Origin: Paenibacillus assamensis DSM 18201
GTDB taxonomy: Bacteria; Bacillota; Bacilli; Paenibacillales; Paenibacillaceae
DNA length: 64,000 nt
Assembly: GCF_000422445.1 (NCBI RefSeq)
Contig: NZ_KE383839.1
Location: forward strand, 4,321 to 68,320
Reading direction: 5' to 3'
Shown in pieces: positions 29,731 through 39,829 of the stretch. The notes beneath the pieces are model-generated. The model was not told the DNA's origin and did no database searches. It saw only the letters and a program-made list of their open reading frames with translations. Each line of letters opens with the position of its first letter. The first letter of the stretch is position 1. Made by a program: the position numbers and the translations under genes.

Positions 29731-31005
29731 ATGAAGCGATTTGGATTAGCTATTCAAATTGTAATTGGTCTTATTCTGGGTATTATCGTAGGTGCCATCT
29801 TCTACGGCAATGCTGAAGTAGTAAAGTACTTGCAGCCTATTGGCGATGTATTCATTCGTTTGATTAAAATGATCGTAGTACCTATCGTAGTCGCGACAAT
29901 TATTGTCGGCGTGGCTGGGGTTGGTGATACGAAAAAACTTGGCAGATTAGGTGGGAAAACGATCATCTATTTTGAGATCATTACCACGATTGCCATCGTT
30001 GTCGGTTTGTTCGCAGCCAACATTTTCCAACCTGGTGTAGGTGTGGATATGAGTCAAATTCAGCAGTCTGACATTAGTTCTTACGTTGAAACGGCTGAAC
30101 AGACAGAAGCAAAAGGTATGATTGAAACATTCGTCAACATCGTACCAAAAAATGTTTTTGATGCACTAGCTCGCGGTGATATGTTGGCCATTATTTTCTT
30201 CTCCGTCCTCTTCGGACTTGGTGTAGCTGCCTCAGGAGAAAAGGGTAAACCCGTGCTGCATTTCTTCCAAGGCGTAGCGGATGCTATGTTCTGGGTAGTA
30301 AACACAGTTATGAAATTTGCTCCGTTCGGTGTGTTCGCATTAATTGGAGTCACGGTTTCCAAATTCGGGTTAAGCTCATTATTGCCGCTTGGTAAATTGG
30401 TTTTACTTGTACACGGAGCCATGTTGTTCTTCGTATTTGTAGTACTAGGTATCGTTGCTAAGATTAGCGGTATTTCTATCATGAACATTATTAAGATTTT
30501 GAAAGACGAATTGCTGCTTGCATACTCTACAGCGAGCTCTGAAACTGTACTTCCTAAGATTATGGAGAAAATGGAGCGATTCGGCTGTCCAAAAGCGATT
30601 GCTTCGTTCGTCGTACCAACAGGGTACTCCTTTAATCTCGACGGTTCTACGCTGTACCAAGCGATTGCTGCAATCTTTATCGCTCAAATGTACGGTATCG
30701 ATTTATCCATTGCTGATCAGGTAACATTGGTACTTGTATTAATGGTAACGTCTAAAGGTATTGCAGGCGTGCCGGGCGTGTCCTTCGTCGTTTTGTTAGC
30801 AACATTGGGAGCGGTAGGTATTCCAGTAGAAGGACTTGCATTTATCGCAGGTATCGACCGTTTCTTGGATATGGCACGTACAGTAGTTAACGTAATTGGT
30901 AACGCGCTAGCTGTAGTTGTTATTTCCAAATGGGAAGGTCAATTCGACCGCAAAAAGGCTGACTCTTATCTCGATGAGATTGCTTCTGCAAAAGCAGCTG
31001 CTTAA
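29731..31005 (+). CDS. gltP: Glutamate/dicarboxylate:cation symporter (DAACS family, GltP/GltT-like)
   Basis: 424 residues with the hydrophobic pattern of the DAACS fold and the family's binding-site motifs in order: the serine-rich hairpin (YSTASSETVLPKIMEKM) and the following helix with SFNLDGSTLYQ. The C-terminal half ends with a short charged tail. It imports glutamate, aspartate or C4-dicarboxylates with protons or sodium across the cytoplasmic membrane. It stands alone, with its own terminator after the stop. The exact substrate cannot be fixed from sequence; GltP, GltT and DctA share these motifs. Confidence 0.88.
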   Translation: MKRFGLAIQIVIGLILGIIVGAIFYGNAEVVKYLQPIGDVFIRLIKMIVVPIVVATIIVGVAGVGDTKKLGRLGGKTIIYFEIITTIAIVVGLFAANIFQPGVGVDMSQIQQSDISSYVETAEQTEAKGMIETFVNIVPKNVFDALARGDMLAIIFFSVLFGLGVAASGEKGKPVLHFFQGVADAMFWVVNTVMKFAPFGVFALIGVTVSKFGLSSLLPLGKLVLLVHGAMLFFVFVVLGIVAKISGISIMNIIKILKDELLLAYSTASSETVLPKIMEKMERFGCPKAIASFVVPTGYSFNLDGSTLYQAIAAIFIAQMYGIDLSIADQVTLVLVLMVTSKGIAGVPGVSFVVLLATLGAVGIPVEGLAFIAGIDRFLDMARTVVNVIGNALAVVVISKWEGQFDRKKADSYLDEIASAKAAA

Positions 31006-31019
31006 TATGGATGGTATAA

Positions 31020-31054
31020 CCTCTTGTCAGGATGATCTGGCAAGAGGTTTTTTT
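31020..31054 (+). terminator. Terminator after the symporter gene
   Basis: CCTCTTG and CAG (31020-31030) pair with CTG and CAAGAGG (31037-31047) with a single T-G mismatch, followed by seven T residues. Confidence 0.9.
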
Positions 31055-31164
31055 AGTATGGACAAGGTAGAGAGTAGAATAGTGTAGTATGTAATTATAC
31101 ATAGGTAAGATTAGCAGCTGGCGAGGTATTCAACTGTCTGCAAAAGAAAGGTGACGATTAGGCA

Positions 31165-31530
31165 ATGAACACGAACAGTGTTACTCCTATATTCAGAATT
31201 TTCGATGAACATAAAGCGAAACAATTTTATCTAGAATATTTAGATTTTTCACTCGACTGGGAACACAGATATGGGAATGACTTTCCCCTGTATATGCAGA
31301 TTTCCAATCACCTGCTAACGTTGCATTTGACCGAGCATTATGGAGATTGTTCTCCAGGTTCAGCTATTCGCATCTTAGTTTCGGATCTGGAGGATTTTCA
31401 CCGAACTTTAGTAAGCAAAAATTATAAATATTCACGACCAGAAATCGAAACAACGGAATGGGGCACACAGGAAGTGTGTGTGATAGACCCTTTTGGCAAT
31501 AAGCTTACTTTTGTTGAAGAGCAGCATTAG
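31165..31530 (+). CDS. VOC (glyoxalase/bleomycin-resistance fold) protein
   Basis: 121 residues, typical for a single-chain VOC dimer unit. It opens with TPIFRIFDEHKAKQFYLEYL (the first beta-alpha unit), has LLTLHLTEH in the middle and ends DPFGNKLTFVEE, where the last glutamate is a common metal ligand or structural residue. It resembles the glyoxalase superfamily proteins annotated as bleomycin-resistance-like, though the substrate is unknown. It is monocistronic. Confidence 0.75.
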   Translation: MNTNSVTPIFRIFDEHKAKQFYLEYLDFSLDWEHRYGNDFPLYMQISNHLLTLHLTEHYGDCSPGSAIRILVSDLEDFHRTLVSKNYKYSRPEIETTEWGTQEVCVIDPFGNKLTFVEEQH

Positions 31531-31809
31531 ACGAGAGTGAAGACGAAAAGGGGCGCATTGCCCCTTAGTTCCACTATTTTTATGTTTTGCAAAAATATAT
31601 TCCTGAAGCTCCGAGCCCAACAAGCTATAGCTCCACATGTTCCACATATCTCGGCACTCATTCGTTACACTATGGCATTCATACTGTCGCAAATAGCTTT
31701 CTTCTAACGTCTCAGGCCCATTCCAATTCAAATAATGATATACATTTTTATTAATAATATGAAGGTTACCGAAATCATACTTAATAGATGGGTGAATATG
31801 GAATCTATT
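31432..31809 (-). pseudogene. Possible decayed coding remnant on the minus strand
   Basis: The minus strand is open without a stop from 31809 to 31432, and the part upstream of the VOC gene reads like real protein (for example NVYHYLNWNGPETLEESYL). There is no ATG near the beginning, only TTG 31731. The 3' part runs into the VOC gene and a GC-rich inverted repeat (AAGGGGC at 31548-31554, GCCCCTT at 31559-31565) that is more likely the VOC terminator. No family is recognised; it may be chance. Confidence 0.2.
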
Positions 31810-32009
31810 TCAACTATATCAGCCCATATATTTTCTGTGAATTTCTAGAGTAAATAGTGCTTTATAATCAAAAGTAATTGATGATTTCAAATATTCTTAT
31901 AGACAAATTTTGAGAAATAGATTGAACCGCGCTTCAACCTGAGTTAGTATAATTACAGATAAAACAAAGTAACGTAGTCGGAATTAAAGAGATTGATGTG
32001 AGGTGGAGG
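31566..32009. other. Gap upstream of cysJ
   Basis: Apart from the minus-strand remnant described separately, the region from about 31740 to 32000 is AT-rich and gene-free. TATAAT at 31948-31953 is a good -10 candidate for cysJI, but the nearest -35-like TTGAAC (31922) is 20 bases away, longer than normal. No riboswitch (S-box) consensus was seen. Confidence 0.3.
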
Positions 32010-33881
32010 ATGTTGTTGCAACTACAGGTGACGAATAGTCCGTTTACAGCCGAGCAGGCAGAGTTACTAAATAAGCTGCTCCCGACGTTGACGGAGGCGC
32101 AAGTGAATTGGCTTGGGGGGTACTTAGCTTTTTATCGTGCAGGGAATGTTGGCGCCGCGGTATCTGAATTGGCGGTCAGCCAAGTGTTAGAAGCTCCAGT
32201 GTTGGCGGCTGCGCCAGCTGCGGCAGTTGTACCACAAGGGCCACGTGAAGCGACGATTTTATTCGGGTCGCAAACAGGTAATTCGCAAAGACTTGCGGGA
32301 CGGTTAGCGGATAAGCTGAAAGGTGAAGGCTTTGAGGTTACACTGTCAGCCATGAACAAGTATAAGACGAATAACCTGAAGAAAGCAGGTTATTTGTTTA
32401 TCGTTGTTAGTACGCATGGTGAGGGCGACCCACCAGATAACGCATTGTCGCTGCATGAGCTGTTGAACAGTAAACGAGCACCGAAGCTGGATGGACTAAA
32501 GTTCTCTGTCTTAGCACTAGGTGATACCTCCTATGAGTTTTTCTGCAAAACAGGTCAAGACTTTGACACTAGACTAGCAGAGCTTGGAGCAGAGCGGATC
32601 GTGGATCGTGTAGATTGCGATGTAGACTTTGAGGAGGCTGCTGCTGGCTGGATCGCTTCTGTAAATGGTGCAGTCAGCGTAGCTGCGACATCGGTATCTC
32701 AGCAAGGTGTTGCGAATGTGGCGTCTGTTGCTGCATCTGCTGCCGTTGAGTCCGAGTATTCCCGCACAAATCCGTTTTTGGCGGAAGTATTGGAAAATTT
32801 GAATTTGAACGGCAAAGGTTCGGATCGTGAAACACGCCATTTGGAGCTGTCCCTTGAAGGTTCAGGTCTTACGTATGCGCCAGGCGATGCGGTTGGTGTG
32901 TACCCACAAAACGATCCAACTTTAGTTGATGAACTTATTTCATTCTTAAAATGGAATCCGCAAGAGTCTGTTGTAATTGGAAAAGCAGGCGAGACTTCTA
33001 CACTGCGCGAAGCACTACTTCACCACTATGAAATTACCGTATTAACGAAGCCATTACTTGAAAAAGCAGCTGCCTTCTCTGAAAATGGGAAATTGGCTGA
33101 TCTGCTGAAGCCTGAACATAAAGAAGAGCTAAAAGCATATGCAAACGGCCGCGATCTATTGGATCTGCTTCGCGACTATGGCCCATGGACATTTGCAGTG
33201 GGAGATATTGCCGGGTTGCTGCGTAAGCTGCCGCCACGACTATATTCGATTGCCAGCAGCGTGAACGCCCATCCGGAGGAAGTGCATCTGACGATTCGTA
33301 AAGTAGAATACGAGGCACATGGTCGTGCTCGCAAAGGCGTATGCTCCGTCTACACATCGGAACGTCTTGAGCCGGGGGATAAGCTGCCGATATTCATTCA
33401 GTCTAATCCGAACTTTAAGCCACCAATTGACCCGGATACACCAGTCATTATGGTGGGACCAGGTACAGGTGTTGCGCCATTTCGTGCATTCCTTGAGGAT
33501 CGCGAAGAGTCTGGGGCAGCTGGTCAAACATGGCTGTTCTATGGCGATCGTCATTTCGTAACGGATTTCTTGTATCAAACGGATTGGCAGCGCATGTTGA
33601 ATGACGGTGTGCTGACGAAGCTGGACGTAGCTTTCTCTAGGGATTCAGATGAGAAGGTATATGTACAGCATCGGATGTTGGAACATGGCGAAGAGCTCTA
33701 CAAATGGCTGCAAAATGGTGCGCATGTGTATGTATGCGGAGATGAAAAGCATATGGCGCATGATGTGCAATCCGCATTGCTTACAATTATTGCGCAATAT
33801 GGCGGCAAGTCCGCTGAAGCTGCGGCTGCATACTTAGCTGAGCTGCAAGAACAAGGACGTTACCAAAGAGACGTATATTAA
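32010..33881 (+). CDS. cysJ: Sulfite reductase (NADPH) flavoprotein alpha subunit CysJ
   Basis: Transfers electrons from NADPH through FAD and FMN to CysI for the six-electron reduction of sulfite to sulfide in cysteine biosynthesis. An N-terminal flavodoxin domain has the FMN loop FGSQTGNSQR (about residue 87), then comes the FAD domain with RLYSIASS and GVCSVYTS, the NADPH domain with VGPGTGVAPFRAF, and the conserved C-terminus RYQRDVY. The start is ambiguous. AGGTGGAGG at 32001-32009 abuts ATG 32010; the in-frame TTG 32016 has ideal spacing and matches the MQLQV start I recall for B. subtilis CysJ. The upstream GTG 31998 is unlikely. It lies 78 bp before cysI, and the two are surely co-transcribed. 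Confidence 0.93.
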   Translation: MLLQLQVTNSPFTAEQAELLNKLLPTLTEAQVNWLGGYLAFYRAGNVGAAVSELAVSQVLEAPVLAAAPAAAVVPQGPREATILFGSQTGNSQRLAGRLADKLKGEGFEVTLSAMNKYKTNNLKKAGYLFIVVSTHGEGDPPDNALSLHELLNSKRAPKLDGLKFSVLALGDTSYEFFCKTGQDFDTRLAELGAERIVDRVDCDVDFEEAAAGWIASVNGAVSVAATSVSQQGVANVASVAASAAVESEYSRTNPFLAEVLENLNLNGKGSDRETRHLELSLEGSGLTYAPGDAVGVYPQNDPTLVDELISFLKWNPQESVVIGKAGETSTLREALLHHYEITVLTKPLLEKAAAFSENGKLADLLKPEHKEELKAYANGRDLLDLLRDYGPWTFAVGDIAGLLRKLPPRLYSIASSVNAHPEEVHLTIRKVEYEAHGRARKGVCSVYTSERLEPGDKLPIFIQSNPNFKPPIDPDTPVIMVGPGTGVAPFRAFLEDREESGAAGQTWLFYGDRHFVTDFLYQTDWQRMLNDGVLTKLDVAFSRDSDEKVYVQHRMLEHGEELYKWLQNGAHVYVCGDEKHMAHDVQSALLTIIAQYGGKSAEAAAAYLAELQEQGRYQRDVY

Positions 33882-33959
33882 GCGTTTAAGCTATAACGCA
33901 CTTCTTGTATAGATATAAACGGGAACGAACCGATCATGGGGATAAAGGAGCTAACAGCA

Positions 33960-35693
33960 ATGGCAAAAAAACGGAAGGTACAGCCAATTGGTGGGCCGCC
34001 GAGTGACGTCGAACAATTAAAAGAAGAAAGTAATTATTTGCGCGGTTCGTTGGTTGAATCGCTCTCCAATCGCATTACGGGCGGATTGCCTGAATTGGAT
34101 AACCGTCTTCTGAAGTTCCATGGCAGCTATATGCAGGATGACCGAGACTACCGCAATGAGCGGGAGAAGCAAAAGCTGGAGCCATACTTTCAATTTATGC
34201 TTCGCATCGTTACGCCTGGCGGTGTATCGACTCCGGAGCAATGGCTTGTTATGGATGAGCTGGCTGAGAAATACGGAACAGGAAGCTTGCGTGTAACGAC
34301 TCGTCAAGCATTCCAACTGCATGGCGTATTGAAGTGGAATTTGAAAAAAACGATTCAAGAAATCAACGAAGCTTTGCTTACTACTTTGGCTGCTTGCGGT
34401 GACGTTAGCCGTAACGTTATGTGTAATCCGAACCCTTATCAATCGGACATCCACAGCGAAGTCTTTTATTGGTCGCAGCAGCTGACGACACATTTGGCGC
34501 CTAAAACGCCTGCGTACCATGAGATTTGGCTTGATGGGGAGAAGGTTGTAGACAGCTCGGAGCAAAATGGTGCAGCTGTTGAAGTAGAACCGATTTACGG
34601 CCATGTATACTTGCCGCGTAAGTTCAAGATTGGTATTGCTGTACCACCATCGAATGATGTGGATGTATTTTCACAGGATCTTGGATATATTGCAATTGTG
34701 GAAAATGGCAAGCTTGTTGGCTTTAACGTTAGCGTCGGCGGCGGTATGGGTATGACACATGGTGATACAGCTACGTATCCGCAGTTGGCTCGTGTCGTCG
34801 GCTTTATTACGCCTGACCAAGTGCTTGATGTTGCCGAGAAAACGGTGACGATCCAACGTGATTACGGCAACCGTTCTGTACGGAAAAACGCTCGTTTCAA
34901 ATATACGGTCGACCGCCATGGTTTGGACTGGTTCGTAGAAGAATTGCATGATCGTCTAGGCTGGGAACTTCAGCCTGCACGTGAGTTCCACTTTGAGAAT
35001 ACAGGAGACCGCTATGGTTGGATTAAAGGTAAAGATGGCAAATGGAATTTAACGCTGTATGTGCAAAGCGGGCGCATCGTGGACATTGAAGGCTACAAGC
35101 TGAAGACGGCTTTACGTGAGATCGCGAAGATTCACACGGGAGATTTCCGTCTAACCGCGAATCAGAACTTGATCATTGCCAACGTTAGCAGTCAGAAGAA
35201 ATCGAAGATCGTTGCACTGCTCAAGGAATACGGCATTGAAGAGGGTACGCAGTATTCAGCTCTTCGCCGCAGTGCCTTGTCCTGCGTGGCATTGCCGACA
35301 TGCGGTCTTGCTATGGCAGAGGCTGAACGTTATTTGCCATCGCTAATCGATAAGCTTGAGCCTGTCATGGAGCAAGCAGGACTGCGCGATGAAGAGATTA
35401 CTATCCGTATGACAGGCTGCCCGAATGGCTGCGCACGTCCTGCGTTGGGCGAGATTGCGTTCATTGGCAAATCGCCTGGTAAATACAATATGTACATGGG
35501 CGCTGGTTTCTCTGGCGACCGCTTGAGCAAGCTGTATCGCGAGAACATTGGCGAAGAGGAAATTATCGGCACACTTACGCCAATTATTAACCGCTATGCG
35601 GCTGAACGTGTTAGTGGCGAGCACTTTGGCGATTTCGTCATTCGTGCTGGCTATGTAAAGGCGGTAACGGACGGCACGAATTTCCACGATTAA
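33960..35693 (+). CDS. cysI: Sulfite reductase hemoprotein beta subunit CysI
   Basis: 577 residues from ATG 33960, chosen because AAAGGAG ends at 33950; the earlier ATG 33936 would place that site inside the gene. It binds siroheme and a 4Fe-4S cluster and reduces sulfite to sulfide using electrons from CysJ. The cluster cysteines are visible as C-x5-C ([11 protein letters not shown]) and C-x3-C ([11 protein letters not shown]), and the siroheme-binding [10 protein letters not shown] motif is near the N-terminus. A strong terminator follows, so cysJI is a two-gene unit. No cysH, ATP sulfurylase or siroheme genes are adjacent. Confidence 0.95.
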   Translation: MAKKRKVQPIGGPPSDVEQLKEESNYLRGSLVESLSNRITGGLPELDNRLLKFHGSYMQDDRDYRNEREKQKLEPYFQFMLRIVTPGGVSTPEQWLVMDELAEKYGTGSLRVTTRQAFQLHGVLKWNLKKTIQEINEALLTTLAACGDVSRNVMCNPNPYQSDIHSEVFYWSQQLTTHLAPKTPAYHEIWLDGEKVVDSSEQNGAAVEVEPIYGHVYLPRKFKIGIAVPPSNDVDVFSQDLGYIAIVENGKLVGFNVSVGGGMGMTHGDTATYPQLARVVGFITPDQVLDVAEKTVTIQRDYGNRSVRKNARFKYTVDRHGLDWFVEELHDRLGWELQPAREFHFENTGDRYGWIKGKDGKWNLTLYVQSGRIVDIEGYKLKTALREIAKIHTGDFRLTANQNLIIANVSSQKKSKIVALLKEYGIEEGTQYSALRRSALSCVALPTCGLAMAEAERYLPSLIDKLEPVMEQAGLRDEEITIRMTGCPNGCARPALGEIAFIGKSPGKYNMYMGAGFSGDRLSKLYRENIGEEEIIGTLTPIINRYAAERVSGEHFGDFVIRAGYVKAVTDGTNFHD

Positions 35694-35707
35694 TGAATGT
35701 TATAACG

Positions 35708-35742
35708 AAGGCGATGCAGTGATCATACTGCACCGCCTTTTT
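35708..35742 (+). terminator. Terminator of cysJI
   Basis: AAGGCG and TGCAGT pair with ACTGCA and CGCCTT around a GATCAT loop, with one mismatch, and run into TTTTT. Confidence 0.9.
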
Positions 35743-35859
35743 CATTTTTCCATCGTTACAGACGAATAGCGAAAAGGAAATACATTGGATTCAGCGAACA
35801 TACTATTACGTATCACGTATCCAAAGGGCTGTAATCTGCAGCGCAGAATGGTGGTTAAT

Positions 35860-38544
35860 ATGGACACTTCAATGATATCCACGAAACTATATATACCTCA
35901 AACAAGGTTACATGTTGTGAAGCGCTCACGACTGAACGATAAGCTGAATAAAAGTGCGAAACATAACAGGCTAACACTAATCTCTGCCTCTGCCGGATAT
36001 GGTAAAACGACATTGGTCAGTGACTGGCTTGCTTGTTGTAACCGGTCTACTGCTTGGTTATCGTTGGATGAAGGGGATAATGATCCCGCGCGATTTTTTC
36101 AATATCTATTTGCTGCGTGGCAGAGGATGGTGATTAATGAGGAACAAATAGTGGGGCAGTTAGATATCGTTCATTGCCCACCGTTGCCGTCAATAGAATT
36201 GCTGATACCTACGTTGATTCATAAAATGACAGCTGCGACTGAGGATTGTATTGTTGTACTGGATGATTATCACGTCATTCAATCAGAAACGATTCATCGT
36301 GCAGTTGCGACACTGCTAGAGCGCATGCCAAATCATGTGCATGTGATTATTATTTCACGGGAGGAGCCACTTCTGCCCTTGTCGAGATTACGAGCTAGAG
36401 GCCAAATTACGGAGATACGAGGATCAGACTTGCGGTTTATTTATTCCGAAGCAGCAGAGTTTTTGGAGCACACAATGGGGTTGCATCTTTCCCCAGAGGA
36501 GACTGCTCTGCTAGAAACTCGCACAGAAGGTTGGATTGTCGGTATGCAATTAGCAGCTCTTTCTATTAAAAATAACAAAGATGCCGCGGGTTTGGTCTTG
36601 TCTTTTACCGGTAGTGATAGGTTCGTAATCGATTATCTATTAGAAGAAGTATTGAGACGGCAACCAGCTAATGTTCAACTTTTTTTGATGCGTACTTCTA
36701 TTCTCGATCGATTATGTGGATTTTTGTGCGAGGCAGTTATGCACTCGGGAGATGGGAAGCCAAGTGGTCAAGATGATTCGGGGCAAACCATGTTGGAATA
36801 TCTCGAACGGTCAAATTTATTTATCGTACCATTGGACAATGAGCGGCGTTGGTATCGTTATCATCATCTGTTTGCTGATTTACTGCGTCAGCGCCTCCGT
36901 CGGCATTTGATTGCCACTTCACAAAATATGAACCAGTCTGTAGCGGAATTACATCTGCGAGCTAGTGAATGGTATGAAAATCATAGCTTTGAAATAGAGG
37001 CTTTTCACCATGCTGTAGCCGCTAATCATATTGAACACGCCGCTCGTTTATTAGTAGGAAACGGAATGCCATTATTGTTTCGCGGAGCAGCGGCACCTGC
37101 ATTAACATGGTTGGACTCACTCTCCCATACGCAGCTCAATGGACAACCTGCACTGTGGGTACTTTATGCTTCAGCATTGTTAATGATCGGTCGCGTATCA
37201 GAAGTTGAATCCAAGTTGAAAGCCGCAGAACAGGTGATACAGCTTGCAGGGAAAAATGAGGCGAATCAAGATCTCTTAGGTCATATTGCATCTATTCGCG
37301 CTACAATAGCAGTGAGCAAACATGAGGCAGAAACCATTATTATCGAGTCTCACCGTGCTCTAGAACTTGCATCCCTCGATAATCTTGCCGTTCGCACTGC
37401 AGCCACATGGTCGCTGGGATATGCCTACCAACTCCAAGGAGATCGAGCAGCGGCAAGCAAGGCCTATATGGATGCTCTATCAAGTAGTCAGAAGATTGGA
37501 CATGTCATCATTACAATAATGTCTTCACTTGGTCTTGGTATGTTGCAGGAATGTGAAAATCAACTAAACATGGCGGCTCAAACCTATCAATTCGTTCTGA
37601 AGATAGCAGGAGAAACACCGCTGCCTGCCGTTTGTGAAGTACACTTGGGTCTAGCGCGTATTTGCTATGAATGGAATGATCTGGATACTGCTTTGCAGCA
37701 TGTTCAAATAAGTGTTCAATTGGCTAAGCAGCTTGAAAATACAGATAGAGCGGTTGCGGGTGAAGTGTTTTTGGCAAAGTTGAAGCTAGCACAAGGGGAT
37801 GTAAGCGGAGCAGCAGCGACTATTTCACGAACTGAGTATGTGGCTGGCCAGTACCATTTTAAGCATCAGCTTCCTCATATTGCAGAGATGCAAGTTCATG
37901 TGTGGATTCAGCAAGAACATGTGACAGCAGCGCATACTTGGTCTCAGAAATATAACCTCCCTCTAAGTCAGGCCCGAGTACACTTGGCTCAAGGTGATAC
38001 GGCTGCTGCACTTGCAATTGTAAAAGCGGTTATTCGGAAAGTGGAGGGAACCGAATTAAAGGATGAACGACTCAAAGTCTTCATCTTGCTTGCGATAGTG
38101 TTGTATGCTCATGGTGAACAAATAAAGGCTTTGGAAGCTATAAGAGAAGCCTTAACAATGGCCGAGCCTCATGGATTTATTCGTAGTTTTATAGATGAAG
38201 GAATGTGGATGAACAAGCTGCTAGGTGAAGCTTCAGCTCATGGAATTATGCCATATTATACGGCTAAATTGCTTGCACAATTTGAAGATACAGATCAAAT
38301 ACACTCATTTCCATGGAATGAACGGCAGCTTGATCCACTGAAGGTACTTATCGAGCCGTTGACTGCACGAGAGTTGGAAGTTCTGCACTTAATCGCACAA
38401 GGACTATCGAATCATGAAATTAGCAATCAATTATATATAGCCTTACCTACCGTGAAAGGGCATAATCGTGTCATTTTTGAGAAATTGCAAGTCAAACGCC
38501 GTACAGAAGCCGTTGCACGTGCTCGTCAGTTAGGTTTGTTATAA
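35860..38544 (+). CDS. MalT-like ATP-dependent LuxR-family transcriptional activator
   Basis: About 894 residues from ATG 35860 (ATG 35848 and upstream TTG 35785 are alternatives; ribosome sites are weak). The N-terminal STAND-type ATPase has Walker A SASAGYGKTT and Walker B IVVLDDYH. A long alpha-helical TPR-like middle region (about 400-800) follows, then a C-terminal LuxR helix-turn-helix (LTARELEVLHLIAQGLSNHE and the recognition helix TVKGHNRVIFEKL). This is the architecture of MalT, where ligand and ATP binding drive oligomerisation and promoter activation. The inducer is unknown. The next gene, a medium-chain oxidoreductase, is a possible target. Neighbours carry no sugar-transport genes, so a maltose role is not implied. 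Confidence 0.88.
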   Translation: MDTSMISTKLYIPQTRLHVVKRSRLNDKLNKSAKHNRLTLISASAGYGKTTLVSDWLACCNRSTAWLSLDEGDNDPARFFQYLFAAWQRMVINEEQIVGQLDIVHCPPLPSIELLIPTLIHKMTAATEDCIVVLDDYHVIQSETIHRAVATLLERMPNHVHVIIISREEPLLPLSRLRARGQITEIRGSDLRFIYSEAAEFLEHTMGLHLSPEETALLETRTEGWIVGMQLAALSIKNNKDAAGLVLSFTGSDRFVIDYLLEEVLRRQPANVQLFLMRTSILDRLCGFLCEAVMHSGDGKPSGQDDSGQTMLEYLERSNLFIVPLDNERRWYRYHHLFADLLRQRLRRHLIATSQNMNQSVAELHLRASEWYENHSFEIEAFHHAVAANHIEHAARLLVGNGMPLLFRGAAAPALTWLDSLSHTQLNGQPALWVLYASALLMIGRVSEVESKLKAAEQVIQLAGKNEANQDLLGHIASIRATIAVSKHEAETIIIESHRALELASLDNLAVRTAATWSLGYAYQLQGDRAAASKAYMDALSSSQKIGHVIITIMSSLGLGMLQECENQLNMAAQTYQFVLKIAGETPLPAVCEVHLGLARICYEWNDLDTALQHVQISVQLAKQLENTDRAVAGEVFLAKLKLAQGDVSGAAATISRTEYVAGQYHFKHQLPHIAEMQVHVWIQQEHVTAAHTWSQKYNLPLSQARVHLAQGDTAAALAIVKAVIRKVEGTELKDERLKVFILLAIVLYAHGEQIKALEAIREALTMAEPHGFIRSFIDEGMWMNKLLGEASAHGIMPYYTAKLLAQFEDTDQIHSFPWNERQLDPLKVLIEPLTARELEVLHLIAQGLSNHEISNQLYIALPTVKGHNRVIFEKLQVKRRTEAVARARQLGLL

Positions 38545-38673
38545 AAAGTAGATCCGCAAATCGACTATTTCCATCCTAGCCACTGTTCAAGATTCAAAAC
38601 CATACTTTAGTATCTGCACATGATTCCTTTATTGACGCTATACTCTTTGAAAATAATGCTCAGGAGGAAGACA

Positions 38674-39600
38674 ATGAGAGCCATCGTATGCACAAAGTAT
38701 GGAACGCCAGAAGTGTTAGAGCTTAAAGATGTCATGAAGCCAGTTCCAAAGGACCATGAAATACAAATTAAAGTCTATGCCACAACCGTAACGACAGGGG
38801 ACTGTAGAATTCGAAGTTTTACAAGTCCATTTTTACTCTGGTTACCGATGCGAATTGTGCTGGGGTTTACAAAACCGAGAAATCCAATTCTAGGCGTAGA
38901 GCTGGCAGGGGAAGTTGAAGCATTAGGCAAAAAGGTGAAGCGATTCCAAGTTGGTGATCAGGTGTATGCATTAAGCGGAATGCGCTGTGGTGCACATGCT
39001 GAATATATTTGTATGTCGGAACATGCAGTAGTTGCATTAAAACCAAACAATGCCACGTATGAGGAAGCTGCAGCGCTGCCGTTCGGTGGAACAACAGCAT
39101 TGCATTTTTTTAGAAAAGGGAATATCCGGGCAGGGATGAAAGTGCTTATTTATGGAGCGTCAGGATCCGTCGGAACAGCCGCCGTACAGCTTGCTAGTTA
39201 TTTGGGAGCAGAAATTACGGGAGTGTGCAGCGGCAGAAATGCAGACTTAGTAAAGTCACTCGGAGCGGAGCATGTCATTGACTACACGGAAGAGGATTTT
39301 ACGGCAAGAGCAGAGAAGTTCGATATTATTTTCGATGCGATCGGGAAACGTTCGAAGTCCGATTGTACAAAAGTATTAGCGCCAAATGGAAAGTTTCTGA
39401 CCGTAAATGGGCTAGGAATTGCCAAAGTCAGTGCGGATGACTTGGTATTCCTTAAAGAGCTGATGGAGAAAGGCGAGATGAAAGCTGTCATCGATAGGCG
39501 CTATACACTGGAACAAGTTCCTGAGGCTCACAGATATGTAGAAACAGGTCGCAAGCGTGGAAATGTGGTTGTTCACGTATACCCTAAATATAAAGAGTAA
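38674..39600 (+). CDS. Medium-chain NAD(P)-dependent quinone oxidoreductase-like protein
   Basis: 308 residues from ATG 38674, which follows CAGGAGGAAG at 38661-38670. The N-terminal GroES-like domain (GVELAGEVEALGKKVKRF, DQVYAL) and Rossmann domain (IYGASGSVGTAAVQLA) are those of the zinc-free MDR group that includes QorA-type quinone reductases. It lacks the cysteine-rich structural zinc lobe. It reduces quinones or enones with NADPH in the cytoplasm. It lies just after the MalT-like regulator on the same strand, 129 bp apart, and ends with its own terminator. Confidence 0.85.
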   Translation: MRAIVCTKYGTPEVLELKDVMKPVPKDHEIQIKVYATTVTTGDCRIRSFTSPFLLWLPMRIVLGFTKPRNPILGVELAGEVEALGKKVKRFQVGDQVYALSGMRCGAHAEYICMSEHAVVALKPNNATYEEAAALPFGGTTALHFFRKGNIRAGMKVLIYGASGSVGTAAVQLASYLGAEITGVCSGRNADLVKSLGAEHVIDYTEEDFTARAEKFDIIFDAIGKRSKSDCTKVLAPNGKFLTVNGLGIAKVSADDLVFLKELMEKGEMKAVIDRRYTLEQVPEAHRYVETGRKRGNVVVHVYPKYKE

Positions 39601-39630
39601 GCATAGAGAAATGATAAAGTGATAGTAAAC

Positions 39631-39680
39631 GTTCGAATTTCTGCATTACTTACTGTAATGCAGGTGTTCGGACTTTTTTT
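39631..39680 (+). terminator. Terminator after the quinone oxidoreductase gene
   Basis: CTGCATTAC (39641-39649) pairs perfectly with GTAATGCAG (39655-39663). The stem extends outward through GTTCGAA against TTCGGAC with mismatches, followed by seven T residues. A 60-codon open frame across this site is an artefact. Confidence 0.9.
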
Positions 39681-39829
39681 ATCGTATCGAGCTGATAGCA
39701 AACGATTAGGCCTATATGAAATAGAAGCTAGCCATGATAACATTTTGATGCTAGAATTTGTTAATGTATTTATTTCCCATGGTGATCGACCAACTAGATA
39801 AAATATAAAAATGATGGGGAAAAAGTATC

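Noticed and set aside
39619-39801. 60-codon open frame after the quinone oxidoreductase gene
   Set aside because: It runs straight through a perfect rho-independent terminator and has no ribosome site or family.
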